Shown: positions 48,535 through 60,801 of the stretch, in pieces | Layout: each line of letters starts with the position of its first letter | Position numbering within the stretch: the stretch's first letter is position 1 | Assembly (NCBI GenBank): GCA_964030785.1 | Contig: OZ034970.1 | Location: 34,530,943 to 34,594,942 of the forward strand | Origin: Siderastrea siderea | Taxonomy: Eukaryota > Cnidaria > Anthozoa > Scleractinia > Rhizangiidae | Reading direction: 5' to 3' | Length of the DNA stretch: 64,000 nt | The notes under the pieces: generated by a model | What the model was told of the DNA's origin: nothing | What the model saw: the letters and a program-made list of their open reading frames with translations, nothing else | Databases searched by the model: none | Position numbers and translations under genes: made by a program

Positions 48535-49044
48535 GTCAAAGAGGAACTCAAAGGAGTTATTGTAAAACAATTCAATAAAACATGATTTATTCATTTTGTG
48601 TACTTTTCACTCCAAAGGACCACCCACGTTCCCCAAATTGGACTTTGGACTTTGAGCCCGCGTTTTCTCAGCGGTTTTACTTCCTCTTGAGCCCACGATC
48701 CCTTTTTCATACTCGCCAGCGGTTTCCCATTCTAAATCACGTGACTTCCGGTTCCCATGAGCCCACGATCCCTTTTTTCCCACTGGTCAGCGGTTTCCCA
48801 TTCCAAAACACGTGACTTCCGGTTCCCATGAGCCCACGATCCCTTTTTTCCCACTGGTCAGCGGTTTCCCATTCCAAAACACGTGACTTCCGGTTCCCAT
48901 GAGCCCACGATCCTTTTTTCCCACTGGGCAGCGGTTTCCCCCTCTTAAAAACACGTGACTTCCGGTTCCGGGTCATGACGTCATTGATTTGCTCTCGACC
49001 AATCAGAAGCCAGGAAAATGTCCATACGAGCGGAATGTACTACT
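48535..49044. repeat. Polinton right terminal inverted repeat
   Basis: Inverted copy of 26776-27285 with the same four ETS/E-box units. Confidence 0.95.
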
Positions 49045-49050
49045 AACGCA
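49045..49050. repeat. Polinton target-site duplication, right
   Basis: AACGCA, identical to 26770-26775. Confidence 0.95.
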
Positions 49051-49734
49051 AAAACTTTTTTCGGAAGATTTTCGGATAAAATGGCTTTAAACCGACAACT
49101 GCTTCGCTTAAAAGATTATTACTGTTGAAACCTTCCAGGTCAAGAAAATCGACAATTGCACAAACTGACCCGACAGTTGAAATTGAAAGCAATTATTCGC
49201 CATAAGTGATGCTTGTGCAGTTGCCTTGCGACTGTGCTTTGACCTACTCTTATGAATAAACAAACACAAAATAATAAACAGAGAAATCATTTTTGGAAAA
49301 GTTTATTCGAAAACCCGTAAAGAGTTTATACTTAAATGCAATTCACGGTACACTTCCAGCACGCGGTGGGTCCGCGTCCACGCGAGTGAAATCGGCCGTG
49401 CATGGCAAAATATTCAAGACTACATCTCTCACAAATCTGAGCGCGTTTTCCAATAATTTTTTAAAGTCAAAAGTAAATGACACATTTCTAATGACATAAA
49501 TTAAATTTCCATTTCAAAATGTAATTTCTTTGACCGTAATACTCAAAATCATGCACCTTAAACCCTTAAAAAACTTCACTTACTCGGTTGTGTTTCAGAA
49601 CAAGGCAAGCTCTCCGCCGTGAAGAAAACAAAGCGATAAAGTCCCTTGAAGGCAGCTTTCGTAACTTGAACTTTTCGCCTTCTACCAGTATTCTTTTGAA
49701 CTTTTTCTTTCCATCTATAGTTATTATTTACTAA
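49051..49734. other. no gene recognised
   Basis: AT-rich flank of the Polinton; small frames without recognisable content. Confidence 0.4.
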
Positions 49735-50575
49735 ATAAACTTTTACACTCAAATTTAGAAAACCGTGAACACTGAAAATATTTCTGGAATGTGTGTTTTG
49801 ACCAATCACATGCGAGACCTTGTAACCGCAGAAAACGAATGGGTTCTCAGTCACGGAATCGAGTTGTTTCGAAAGACGACAAGGTTTAATCTTCACCAGT
49901 TTATCTTACAGAAATTAGAAGTGCTATTCCTTTCTATCTGAGAGCCCCACGCACTACGCAAGCGAAAATAGGTTTGAGCGCTTTCGCCGAATAACATTTT
50001 TCGACAAAGCGACGCAACCATCAGTATTTCTGACATTTCAAATAAAACCAACTCAAGCGGCAGTTATTTCACCTTGAAATAAAAACTGCAATATTTTCCC
50101 TCCAAATTTGCCCATTGACAGCACAGCTGACTCTATTTATTTAGGCCGAATCATCTGTGCCTTCGAGCCGGGCTTGCATCACATTTTATAACGTGTAGTT
50201 GCACATTTTGAACATGACATATTTTCAAATTTAGCAACGGTACACCAGGCTGTTGAAGAATAACGAACGCCGCTTTTGACACTCCGCGGTCGTTGCTACA
50301 ATGCAGCCGCAACAAGTCAAAGACCACTCACGCATTTTACGCTCCCGTAGCGCATGTGGCTCTCAGATAAAAAGAAATGACAATTTAAATTCTTATAAGT
50401 TAAGATGATGGTCTTTCAAAACAACTGGAGAACCAACTCGATTCCGTGACTGAGAAACCCACTTGTTTTCTGCGGTTACAAGGTCTCGCATGTGATTGGT
50501 CAAAACACAATAAACATTCCAGAAATATTTTCAGTGTTCACGGTTTTCTTCGTTTGAGTGTACAGCTTTTTAAAG
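49735..50575. mobile_element. foldback element with inverted arms
   Basis: About 145-bp arms (49735-49880 and 50430-50575) are inverted copies around GTTTTGACCAATCACATGCGAGACC. The spacer holds no gene. Confidence 0.65.
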
Positions 50576-50850
50576 AAACCTCTTTTTCAAAAACGACGAT
50601 GGTCATGCGATTTCCCGCCAAGAAAAACGCGGTTGCCTAAAAGCAGTGCACGATTTCCCGCCAAGAAAGATGGCATTCTCCACCCCCGGCCGGGTTGTCT
50701 TGGGACTTCCCTTCCCCTCCCCCAGAGTCTGTATGGACGGACGGACGGATGGACGGACGTACGCTGACGTCACAACCAAAATTTTTCGGATCGATAGGTT
50801 ACCAAATTTGCTTAGCAATGGAGCTCCGCTGGCGGTCTTTGCCCGCAGGC
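50564..50850. repeat. dispersed repeat with CCCGCCAAGAAA motifs (copy 1)
   Basis: Same orientation and about 80% alike to 57950-58205: CCTCTTTTTCAAAA, CCCGCCAAGAAAAACGC, CCCCAGAGTCTGT and ATCGATAGGTTACCAAATTTGC. Includes a short GGAC microsatellite at about 50735-50758. Confidence 0.8.
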
Positions 50851-50959
50851 TCCGCTATTAACTGAGGATGACAGAGGTTACCGTCGAAACATGTCTTGTA
50901 AACGAAATAAGACGTTGTACTTTTAAGCGCTTCTCTTCCTTTGTGTTAAAACGCTACAG

Positions 50960-51840
50960 CCGAATGTTAATTTTTAGTCGAATTTGAAAAAAAAAAACAG
51001 CAGTCGGTCGGTAATTATTCTTCACAACCAGGTAAACTAAGTCTGAACCTAAACTACTGTGGACCGCGGTAGTAAACAGAGGTATCAGTGGCTGCATGTA
51101 GATGAAATTAAAGCGGGGGAATGAAACTGCAAGGGCGCCGAAACGCTTTCGTTTCATAATGTCCTTATTGTTAACGTAGTCAATGAACTATCTACAGAAT
51201 TTCAATTTAGCTGACAAAAGTAGGAAAACCGCACACCCCCAAAAGGAGCTGCAAAAGTGCACGCTTGTTCAAATTTAAATGAACAGTTTAGTTTTGATTA
51301 GCGTTTTTAACGTGTTTCTTAGTGTAGACACAGACTGTTAGCATTGCGCTATTATTTCGTATCTCAGATATTTTTCATTTGTTTTGCGCCATGCCAAGGA
51401 TAAGTAAACCATTATTATGAAATTGTTTCCTGATGCGTTTCCCACATTGATTAAACTACAACACTTGCATATTTTTGGTTAAAGTAACTATTTTAGATAA
51501 CAAAGATGAAAGAAGAACTTACACCACAGCCGAATTTTTGCAGTAGAATTTGAAATAATTCTTCTTCACAACCGGGTAAACTAAGCCGCGGTGTTGACAA
51601 AGGTATCCGCAGTGGCCGTGCGTGCAGATAAAATTAAAGCAGGGATTGAAAGTGCACTTTTTCGTCTCACAGTGTATTTATTGTCAACGTAGTTGATGAA
51701 TTATATGAACTATCTAAAGGATTTCCGTGATTTAGCTGACAAAAGTAGGAAGACCGCACACGCCCAAAAGGAACCGCAAAAGTGAACTCTTCAGTGAAAT
51801 ATAATTGAACAGTTTAGTTCTGTCTAGTTTTGATTGTTTT
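50960..51840. repeat. degenerate direct duplication
   Basis: 51010-51300 recurs at 51535-51835 (AACTAAG...GACAAAAGTAGGAA[A/G]ACCGCACAC, GAACAGTTTAGTT). 51335-51475 between them matches the flanks of the composite at 21922-25668. Confidence 0.7.
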
Positions 51841-53192
51841 TTCACTGACAGTCGCACTGAAAGGATCAAAGTGTTTACGGTTTAGAATAGCTGCCACCCG
51901 GATTTATGCCCGGGAATTATGCTTATATTCAAGGATATTTAAGAAAACTCGCCATAGAAGTAAGTGAATATTGAAAGTTACCTTTGAATTGTTAACTGTT
52001 AGTCTCGAGTTTAAAGCATCTGTACTTAAGTATGATGTTTCACGAACCGCATGATTTCGGTTGTATTAACTGCGTTTGATTGTCAGAGCACTTATTTCAT
52101 TTTTTCTGCTTTAATTGTTTGATTAAATTTTAGTTACTAGAATATCTTTGTACAATTTGGATTTCAGCTCGAATAAAAATATTGTTATACATTTGAGAGA
52201 TATTCTGCGGTTTGGATTAATTTCTTCGTTTTCTATAGGAACATTTATAATTTGCTTGACCTTCGGACTTCATCTGCGTGACCATCTGTACATTCTGTTT
52301 TCTTATTCCCAAGCATTTCCTTATATATGGCAAATACAGTCACATATAGTTTGTGTGTGCCTCCAGTGGGCTATTGTTCCCGTGGAGACAATTTCCAAAA
52401 CTGCGAGCGGCGAAGCAGCTATTTCAAAAATGACATAAAGACCGGTGGCCGATACAATCCCTTGGTTTCCCTCCAATACCGCCGCTCAAGCTTTGCTTTT
52501 TCGCAAACAAGGCCGCCAACTTTGCAAGCACAATAAAACTGAGCAGGACGGTATATCTGCCGACGTGTCAAAGAAACAAGGTGCACGGAACAGTGTTTTT
52601 ACTGGAGTCCAAAGCCTTTTAGTCCGGCTTTCAACTCTTTGGTTGTCGCGCGCTTTCCGCTAGCTGTAGAATACTCCTTTGAGAGAACCTTTAACTGGAA
52701 ATAGCCGAGCCAGTAACGAGCAGGTTATGTAGCTTAACTTTGCTTTTCTCCAGAAAGCACGACAGCGTGAAACTTTCCTTTCTTGATCAGCGCAATTGAG
52801 ATTAGATTGTAATACAGCACTGTACAGTTGTTATTCTCTTAAGATTCTCGAGAGAAGCGCGCGAGAGAAGAAAAGCGCCAACACGTGGAGGCGCGGAACG
52901 TAAACGAGCCTCACACGCCGAGTCTCCCTCGTCTATTTCACGCTCGCTCGAGGCCTTTCGCTGGAAGACCGCGCTGTCCATGGACCAACGCAAAAAAATA
53001 CGACCGTTTTAAAGTCTTAATTGAAATGTGTCGATCATAGCCTTATATATTTTCATCACTGATGGACAAAGCTGTTAGAAACGTAGTGAAACGTACTTGG
53101 GAGAGCCCATTTTCTGACGGCTAGAATAAATCCAGCAATTAGGGGGTGTTGTGTTTGGATTGGCAATTTACTTACCTATCAATGCTGACTAA
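51841..53192. other. no gene recognised
   Basis: Short frames at 52148-52438 and 52445-52663 (plus) and 52802-52993 (minus) look random. AT-rich, then GC-richer from 52840. Confidence 0.4.
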
Positions 53193-53379
53193 GACTACGA
53201 GCAGTCCTTTCAGGTATAGTCGAGAAAGACGAAAAAGCTCGACACGCGCGTCACGTTTCAACGCGGCAGGCGATTTTCGCGCTCGCACGCTTGTTCGTTG
53301 TCCCGCACAGGAGTATCCAACGACAAAACTTTTCAAATTCCAACTATCCCTGAACGAAAGAGAGAGACCGCTCGCAGTC
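53193..53379. mobile_element. diverged MITE, GACTACGAGCAGTC family
   Basis: Ends GACTACGAGCAGTC and GACTGCGAGCGGTCTC (inverted) and inner CACGCGCGTCACGTTTCAACGC as at 20225-20448. Similar flanks ATGCTGACT and ATGCTGATT suggest a target duplication. Confidence 0.7.
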
Positions 53380-53399
53380 TGATGCTGATTCTAGAATTA

Positions 53400-53960
53400 C
53401 AATAATTTTATTAATAAATGCTGCAGATTTTGGTGGATGCGTCAAAACCAAAGGTCCGGAGTTTGACTCCAGGATTTGGCACGTTTAATCGCCATTTAAT
53501 GTAGAATTTACCAGATTTGCAGTTAAGCCAAAGGCCCGAAATTCAGAGCATAGAATTAAAATGATTTTATCACTATTTAGTTTAAATTTTGTATGTTTCG
53601 CTTACATCATGGGTTCCGTAATTGGGAGCCTTGGGTAGAGAAAACTGCACTATTAATTGCAGATTTTGGCGGATTTGTTTACTTAATGCTCAGAAATTCG
53701 GACCCTTTAATTGAGAAGACTTTATTCATATTTATTGTAGATTTGGGCGGATTCGCTTACACCAAGGGTCCGAACTGAATTCAGAGCCTTGGATTCCGGG
53801 AAAGGCAAGAAAAAACCTATCGCTACCTGTTGTAGAGTTTGGCGGATTTAATAAGGCTCCGAAATTCGGACAGTTTGATTGAGAAGATTTTATCCCTAAT
53901 TATCGCAGTTTTTGGAGGATTTTTGAACCAAGGGTCCGAATTTCGGAACCGAACCGAGTT
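53400..53960. repeat. degenerate array of TTTTGGCGGATT / CCGAAATTCGGACC units
   Basis: About seven units of 70-90 bp, inverted relative to the copies at 12710-13150. No coding content. Confidence 0.75.
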
Positions 53961-54299
53961 CTCGTTTCACTCAAAGTTAATTGAAAATGTGTAGGGCAAT
54001 AATGGCTATTTTGGAGGCTAAAATTTGGCTGTCCGCTAAAATTAAAAAACTTCTCGTGTACAAAAAGTGCAAGTTTCCCTTGTCCGCTGATAATTATGCT
54101 TTAATCTGAGTAGGATTCCTCTTAAAATGCATATGCGCTAAAAGTTGCAAATTTGAAATATCTTTTAAGAGTTAAAATTCCGAAAAAAAAGTGAAATGAG
54201 GTTATTTTTTTCGGCATTAAAATGACGTTACGATTTTTGGTTAAAAGGAGGCAATTTTGCGGAATCATTACGAGAAATTTGCTCTTTTTTTACGAGAAT

Positions 54300-54735
54300 G
54301 GGCTCTCGTAAGCGACCACGTAACAAAACAATAGAGGGTGGTCGCTTACGAGAACTTTTAGCACAAAGCTTGGAATGTGGTGTTGGTTACCGATAGTATT
54401 GTATTAACATTATTAAATAGTTTTTTATTGCCCATCACAAAAGAGGTTCGTGTATGTACAAATCAACGAACCCCTAGCGCTTATGTTTTGTATTAGTAGC
54501 TATTACTCTAAATTTGATCAAGGAGTGAATGCTTTTATGTAAGTGTTGACTAAGTGGTCGCTTACGAGAATCTAAAAACAAAGGAAAAGACCAGTTGGTA
54601 ATTCACAAAAGTGGTCGCGGTCGCTTACGGGAATGGTCGCTTACGAGAGCTTTCAATTACTGAGTTTAAGTAACAATTGAAACGGGGTTTCACAATTGTG
54701 GTCGTAACTAGAGCTGGTCGCTTACGAGAGTGGTC
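54300..54735. repeat. dispersed GTGGTCGCTTACGAGA repeats
   Basis: At least six copies of GTCGCTTACGAGA in 435 bp; another group at 22672-22720. Function unknown. Confidence 0.8.
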
Positions 54736-54739
54736 GAAA

Positions 54740-54888
54740 CCCGTTCCAGGCTCTCAGATAGTTGGGGTGGCATGGAAATCAGAAAGGGAACGCGAAAATA
54801 AGACCCGCGGAAAAGCCCCTTCGCTTTTTTTTCACGCTCTTTTTCTCAATTCACGCTTTCCCCACTATCTCGGAGCCTGGAACAGGCT
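54740..54888. mobile_element. palindromic MITE related to 23438-24553
   Basis: CCCGTTCCAGGCTCTCAGATAGT...ACTATCTCGGAGCCTGGAACAGGCT, inserted into the GTGGTCGC repeat. Confidence 0.75.
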
Positions 54889-54941
54889 ACAGTGGTCGCA
54901 AGGAGAGCTTCGACTATAGTTTGGAAAGCGTGCTAATGGCA

Positions 54942-55125
54942 TTTGGATGTACATGGCCTGCCTGGAGCGATTAGGGACGGGTGTATTCACAGGCTATATC
55001 TCCTACAAAACAGGGAAATTTTTCTTAGATGGCAGTGATAACTCGTTGATCTATTGATAGATTGTCATGAATATCACCTTCTCTGGAGATTTATTTTCCA
55101 TCTTCCGTACAATTACAGCAATTAA
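54942..55125. repeat. direct duplicate of 63188-63358
   Basis: GGAGCGATTAGGG, CAGGCTATATCTCCTACAAAAC and GATCTATT[G/A]ATAGAT align in the same orientation, about 90% alike. Confidence 0.85.
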
Positions 55126-57183
55126 CTGCGGGACTGACTTAGCAATGATGACCCTATAGTCAACTGTGTTTATATCTGAATACTCTCGGCTCTGTGGCGT
55201 CTGTAATAGTGATGTATGTCTGGAGGACCTGAAGAAAGGTACCTACCTCAAGACTGCAAGAACTCGAAAAACCTAATAGAGTTTCCATACAGGACTTGCT
55301 GCAGTGACAATAATGGCCATTCTACAGAACCTTTATATATTGTAATTGTCCTTGTGATATGCGTTGTGTCCGGGTGGGGGGGGGGGGGGGGGCGTACTTT
55401 CCTATTTAAGCTACATAGGTATATGCGGCGCCAAAGGGTATGGTTCTTGAGCCGTTTTGGTCTGAAATAGGGTATAGATTTTGACCATTTTGATCTGAAA
55501 TAGGGTAAGCTTTGTGCACTCTGATCTGGAATTGGGTATAGTTCTTAGAGGAAGCTAGTCCTTTTTATATTAGTTCTCTTCTCCTGAGACGTTGTGAATT
55601 TGAAGCCCTTCTCAAATGCTTACGCAAACGAAAAAGGGTAAGGTTCTGACCCAAAATTTGATACCCAGGGTAGGGAAAATTACATATTTTGGTTAAATAG
55701 GATAAAGGTTTCCAGAAGCGAGCCGCGTACCTCCACCCAAATTTTCGGGTAGTATCCCCGGGGGGCGTTGTTCAAGTCTTGTGGTGTTTTGATAAGATGG
55801 TAGATGTAGTTGGATTATACATTGACAGATGGCCGAGAACTTTCCCTTTAATGCAATTTTCGATAGATGCTTTTCACTTGAAATATTTTGCAATTTAGGG
55901 GTGACTTAACAACACCAAGAGCCCATGCATAACTCGGAGATAACAGGGACCCATTGAATACATGTATTTAACAATTATTCACCGAAGTGGAGGTGAATAG
56001 GGGTGGATACTTGGCGAGGTAAATATATATATCTACCACTCTTCACCGACACTAAGGTGAATAATTGTTTTAGTATATACCAAACAAGTGGAAAGCCAGC
56101 ATCAAATAGTTCCATTCTTCTAAAAAACGAGGGAAAAACTCGCGCGAGATGCAGAAAATGCCGGGAGGTGAATAGCAGATTTGAGTGCCAATCGGAGCGC
56201 GCAAAAAACACTATCTGCTGGTTCGATATATATTAATAGATACTATCCGTCGGCTCCTTAGTTTCATGTCCGTAATAGCAGGATACGTCTGGAGGACCTG
56301 AAGAAAGGTATCCTTCTAAAAATACGTAAATTGTAACGCAATTTGTTTCTTTTAAGCAAGACAGCTACGCAGAGGGAGATAAAGTTGTGATAGCGTTTAT
56401 TTACATGTTTCAGTTGCGAACATTTTTGCATGGAGGACAAAAATAACATTTTATCCAAAGAAAAAATATTTACTCTGGCACGAATTTGCCTTTTGTATAT
56501 TGTCCCCTACCAATAGATTTGCATCTTTTATGCGAGCCAAATACAAGACTAAATGACTTATATATTTTGCACATCCGACCTGAAAATTTGATGGTCAGTT
56601 GGCCTGCTTCAATAGTATGCAGAAGTTACTTTTTTTCTAAAGGCTTCAAGATGGTTTTGTGACAAGAATGAACTTATCAGATCCGTTGGAAAAAAGGGAT
56701 TATATAAACTAATAATGGTAGATGCAGAGAACAACTACAATAAATTATGACACAGATGTTATTGTTCGTTTGTTTCTTTTGAAAGATATTCTTCAAATAT
56801 TTTTAGTACCAACGAATTTCTATCTATCTAATACGAAAGGTGTTGTAGTAAAATTGCTATACTGAACAGAAAGCGCATAATACCACCTTTGTACAAATTA
56901 AGCCTCATCTCGATCTTCCAAGGTGAAAAGAGGTGCGTTCCCGGAACAGGATGGCCTGATCAATATTTCTGTTTGGACATTAGCTTGTTACGGACAATCC
57001 ATAATTCATTGGACTTTCTGTGGTCCCTATGTTCTGCTTTTAAGGCATAGTTAGTCACTTGATGAGGCTTTATGACCAAAATGAATTGTTTAAGAATGAA
57101 ATGTAGCGTCTGTCCTTTAAATATTGGTGCTAGTTTCCTAAACCTTAATATGGGTATCTTATTCAGACACATGTCCTTCTTGT
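55126..57183. other. no gene; simple and dispersed repeats
   Basis: A near-continuous G run at about 55373-55392 (possible quadruplex), a TCTGGAGGACCTGAAGAAAGGTA motif at 55217 and again at 56288, and a GAAGTGGAGGTGAATA repeat near 55984. Nothing coding. Confidence 0.5.
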
Positions 57184-57354
57184 TCAGGCTGGACACTCCC
57201 AGTAGTGAATGGTACTATACATGTTTACAGCTCCAGTAGAAAGAGTATCTTTACATAAACACTTGTAGGTTCTTTTGCCGCCTGCGTCAGTGCTGCTCAA
57301 CTTGACAGTTTTTGCAACGGTTGTTCTGCAGTTAACACCAAGGAATTTTTTACC
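57184..57354 (-). CDS. collagen-like gene, terminal exon
   Basis: Acceptor TTTATGTCTCAG, then 56 codons in phase 0: GKKFLGVNCRTTVAKTVKLSS...RTYKCLCKD...IHYWECPA and a stop at 57184. This is the globular Cys-containing C-terminal domain of the cnidarian membrane-collagen family; it would follow the exon ending at 58614. Intron 57355-58613 contains repeats only. Confidence 0.75.
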   Translation of the reverse strand, partial: GKKFLGVNCRTTVAKTVKLSSTDAGGKRTYKCLCKDTLSTGAVNMYSTIHYWECPA

Positions 57355-57949
57355 CTGAGACATAAAATAATATATAGAATTAGCCAAGCCTAAAGGCGGA
57401 GCCCCTCTTTTATTGCTGGAACTTATTTATTTTTTTAAAATAATTACCAATAAAAAAAAAAAAGAAAGAAAAGAAAGGAAAACAATGGAAAAGAAAATAT
57501 CCTCTCTCATGGATTCGAACTGCAGCCGCCCGGATGGTGGGGGGTCGCCCTAATCACTCGACCAATCTGCCACTACGTAAAAGAACGTGTTCATTGTTAT
57601 ACGTAAGGGCTGTTTATTGATCGCAGTTCCGTGTACTGAAAAGGCGGTTGTTTTTCTGGGAAAATGTGTTCGGACCGCGGCAAAAACCATGGTTCTGGCA
57701 CTAGCTCTGATATATTTGGATCGGGACCGCTGTGAAATACTGCGAACTCAAGCGTTGTGCCTACCGAGTTCGCAGCACGGAACCGACAACAAAGATGAAG
57801 TCTTATTAACTTGAACTTTTTACTTTCCACCAAAAAGACAACTGAGTACTTTGTTGAAGTCTTTCTTTCCATTTATAGATATTTGATATTTTTTCTCAAG
57901 TTCTAAACTTCACTTCTGTCGAACTGAATCCTTTTGCTAAACAAGCTAA

Positions 57950-58205
57950 GCTTTTTTAAAAAACCTCTTTTTCAAAAGCGACGGTGGTCATGTGATTTCC
58001 CGCCAAGAAAAACGCCCGTTGCCCAAAAGCACCGCGCGATTTCCTGCCAAGAAAAGATGGTATTCTTTTCCCCCCATCGGGTTGTCTTGGAACTCCACTC
58101 CCCCTCCCCCAGAGTCTGTGCGGGTGGGCATACGCTTACGTCACAGCCAAAATTTCTCGGATCGATAGGTTACCAAATTTGCTTAGCAATGGCGCCCCGC
58201 TGGCG
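57950..58205. repeat. dispersed repeat with CCCGCCAAGAAA motifs (copy 2)
   Basis: Partner of 50564-50850, located in the last intron of the collagen-like gene. Confidence 0.8.
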
Positions 58206-58613
58206 CGCTTTTTTGGAAAAAATATGAAGAAGTAAGGTTGATGTGAATGATACAATATTTGTAGCTAAGCGTAAAGGACTAAAATAGGTACTCAGCCTGA
58301 TCTTGTTTTAATATTAAACGTTCTTTTTCTGGAACTGGGTTCTTGGAAGCATCATTATGTAAATCCAAGACAGGGGTCAACTTTCAAACCATTTAAATTC
58401 TTTGCTGTAAATTTTAATAACACTAGAATGAGGAGAAATTAAGACGGCCACGGCCCCAAAGATTAAAATCCTTGGTTTAAATCACACAAGCTTAAGCTCT
58501 AACTTGACACCGTGATCTCGGAAAGACTTACAAGAAGAAGTTTGTCAACGCTTCTGATATGACCAAGGTACATTTTGTCTTTGTCCAAATTGCGTTAATG
58601 TTTGACGACCTAC

Positions 58614-58832
58614 ATTTTTTTCAGTTGCTGTGACTTCTGAAGAAGCATAAGCACTAGGTGAAGCTGTAGGCCCTTTTGTTTCCTTGTAGGAACTCAGTGA
58701 CAGTCCACCAGACCCAGAATCACCAGGAGGGCCTCGGGTACCATTGTATCCAGGCGGTCCAGGAGAAGGTCCTTGAGTACCATTATATCCAGGAGGACCC
58801 CTTGGACCTTGAACCTTACTAACGTTGATCAT
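58614..58832 (-). CDS. collagen-like gene, Gly-X-Y exon
   Basis: Acceptor TATTTCAG, then INVSKVQGPRGPPGYNGTQG and about 12 Gly-X-Y triplets with one interruption (GPSPGPPGYNG), a Ser-rich linker and TATEKN before donor GTAGGT (58613). 219 nt, phase 0 on both sides. The triple-helix exon allows trimer formation outside the cell. Confidence 0.85.
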
Positions 58833-59448
58833 CTGAAATAGGATGGAATTCTTTTTCAGTTGTATTATTCAAACGCGACAAGTACACAGCAGCATAACTC
58901 AATCTGTTGATATGTCAAAGCTAGAGCGCACGAATTTTGGTGTGGGTGTTAAGCTATTGACTGACGTAGTCTAATATGACAGCAGGTGATACTATAATGA
59001 TCGTCTATTTTGTAACCGTTTTTTCAGTATCTGTAGATGGTATTTGGAACGAAGCACGCCATTATTGATAATCCTCCTGGCACTTCCATGCGAGAGATAA
59101 TTTCTAGCATCAGCTAGAAAGGGTTTGTGAAGTGTAAATTATTCAGATACTATATAACATAATTACAGCATGTAAAATGTTCGCGGCAGAACTATTAAAA
59201 CTTTCCGTTCCTCAAAATGTCTGCCTGTGCCTGGCACTTATGACGTTAGCTGCTTACACCGGCGTCCCCACCATATATTCATGTAGTGACAGTTTGAGGA
59301 TATTAGCAACGCGTCGTATTAAAGGAAATTGGAGCAAGGAAATAATACACGACCCCCCTGTGACATGCCCTAAAGCAAAAACGAAATACCAAAATGTCAT
59401 TGGTTTATCTAACTATTTTGATTTGACCTTTTGATCGACCTGTATCAC

Positions 59449-59508
59449 CTGTTGCATCAGTTCTTGTCTGTATGTCTTGATAGCTTGCCAAAAATCTGTC
59501 GTATTGTC
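59449..59508 (-). CDS. collagen-like gene, 20-codon exon
   Basis: Acceptor TTTTGTTTTAG, DNTTDFWQAIKTYRQELMQQ, donor GTGATA. Phase 0 at both ends. Membrane-distal helical spacer with one N-glycosylation site (NTT). Confidence 0.7.
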
Positions 59509-60244
59509 CTAAAACAAAAAAAAAATACTATGATATAGTTGAGGATTTAAGTGATTTTGCTTAATATTGCCATATACCTGTCCCAAGTTGCTCGTTTTTG
59601 TCTTTGGGACAGAAGAGACGTTTTATAAGATAATAGCATGGATAATAAATGGATAATAAATGCTAAATTGATGGTCTACAAAAGGAGTGACTTGTGTCAC
59701 TTGTAGGAAATCAATTCTGGCTGACGTTTTTTTGGTACGAAAATTTGCACTGAGTGGGCTTCCTCTCTGACTTATCAGATGACAGGTGACAAGCAAGCAA
59801 GCAGGCAGGCAAGCAAGCGCGTGGTCGGCGTTCTGCAAACCCCCCCTGCCGTCCAGCCATAAAATATGATGCGAATTACATTGGAAGTTCAAGGGAGGTG
59901 ATAATGCTTTCCTGTCTTTTCAGCTGTATGTATTTCTTTTTCACTTTCTCTAGTCCTCTAGTAACCTGTCATAAAGAAACCAAAATGGGTTGATCTCTGA
60001 CGCAGTCTGTGTTGAGAAACATTATCGTTTCATTTTGCCCATGCAATGCATCTTCCAGTTGTGATTATAAGAACGCCAAAAGCTGTAAACGAAATTCAAA
60101 TGACATAGGCGCACAGTAAAAGCACTGTTATTTGCGGAGCACGGATTTCATCCCGGTATTAAATTTGCCTCTACAAAACAGTTAACAACCTTAAGTGATC
60201 GTGAGGAAAACAGAAAAAAAAAATGTGTCATATTTTCTACTGAC

Positions 60245-60286
60245 CTTTTCAAGTTCCTCTGTCACATTTTTATATGCTGGAACATC
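60245..60286 (-). CDS. collagen-like gene, 14-codon exon
   Basis: Acceptor TTTTGCAG, DVPAYKNVTEELEK, donor GTCAGT. Phase 0; another NVT site. Too short for gene finders. Confidence 0.65.
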
Positions 60287-60801
60287 CTGCAAAAGATACT
60301 TGGAAAGATTTTCATTACTCAAATTCGATGTGGGCGTAGTCTTTAGAGAAGCACCTAGTTACGACGAGTTATGATCGTACCTTTAATAAAGTTATCCATT
60401 GTGGGTCCATTCTTAGTCGCAAGCCCCGTCAAAGGGTGGGACGTTTTTCTCTTTAATTATTAAATTAAAGACTAACGGTTTTAAACACGATGGTTAAGCC
60501 TTCTGCGGTCACAAAGATGTTTCTATGAAGACCAAGAAGATGTAAAGAGCGAACACCATAATACTGGCGCTGAACTCAATGCTTTGGTATGGGCTAAAAA
60601 AACAAAAACGAACGCGATAAAAAGAAACGTAAAATGACACGACAAAAAGGAAGGTTACCCTGCTCATTTAGAAGAGTTGGGATATAACCACTTATTTTAC
60701 ACTCTAAGTAGTAAGAAACGACAACTTGAATTTTCTAAATGTACCACGATCACGCCATTCGTTTTAATACTCATTTAATTTCAATACAACCCTCTACTTA
60801 C

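Larger units (their letters stand above)
26776..49044. mobile_element. Polinton/Maverick (adintovirus-like) element, 22.3 kb
   Basis: Inverted repeats of about 510 bp start AGTAGTACATTCC and end GGAATGTACTACT, within an exact 6-bp duplication. Polinton hallmark genes are all present and open: protein-primed PolB, DDE integrase with chromodomain, packaging ATPase, adenain-like protease, double-jelly-roll capsid and candidate minor capsid proteins. Intact frames, an exact duplication and near-identical inverted repeats argue for recent insertion. It is best viewed as an endogenous, possibly still mobile or virion-forming, relative of adintoviruses. Base use is GC-richer than the flanks. Confidence 0.97.

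Noticed and set aside
55373..55395. G-run as a functional quadruplex
   Set aside because: A single homopolymer-like run with no gene or element boundary beside it; may also be an assembly artefact.
57509..57583. Possible tRNA-like sequence with a TTCGAATCC box
   Set aside because: The B box is present, but I could not pair an acceptor or anticodon arm convincingly; at most a tRNA-derived repeat.
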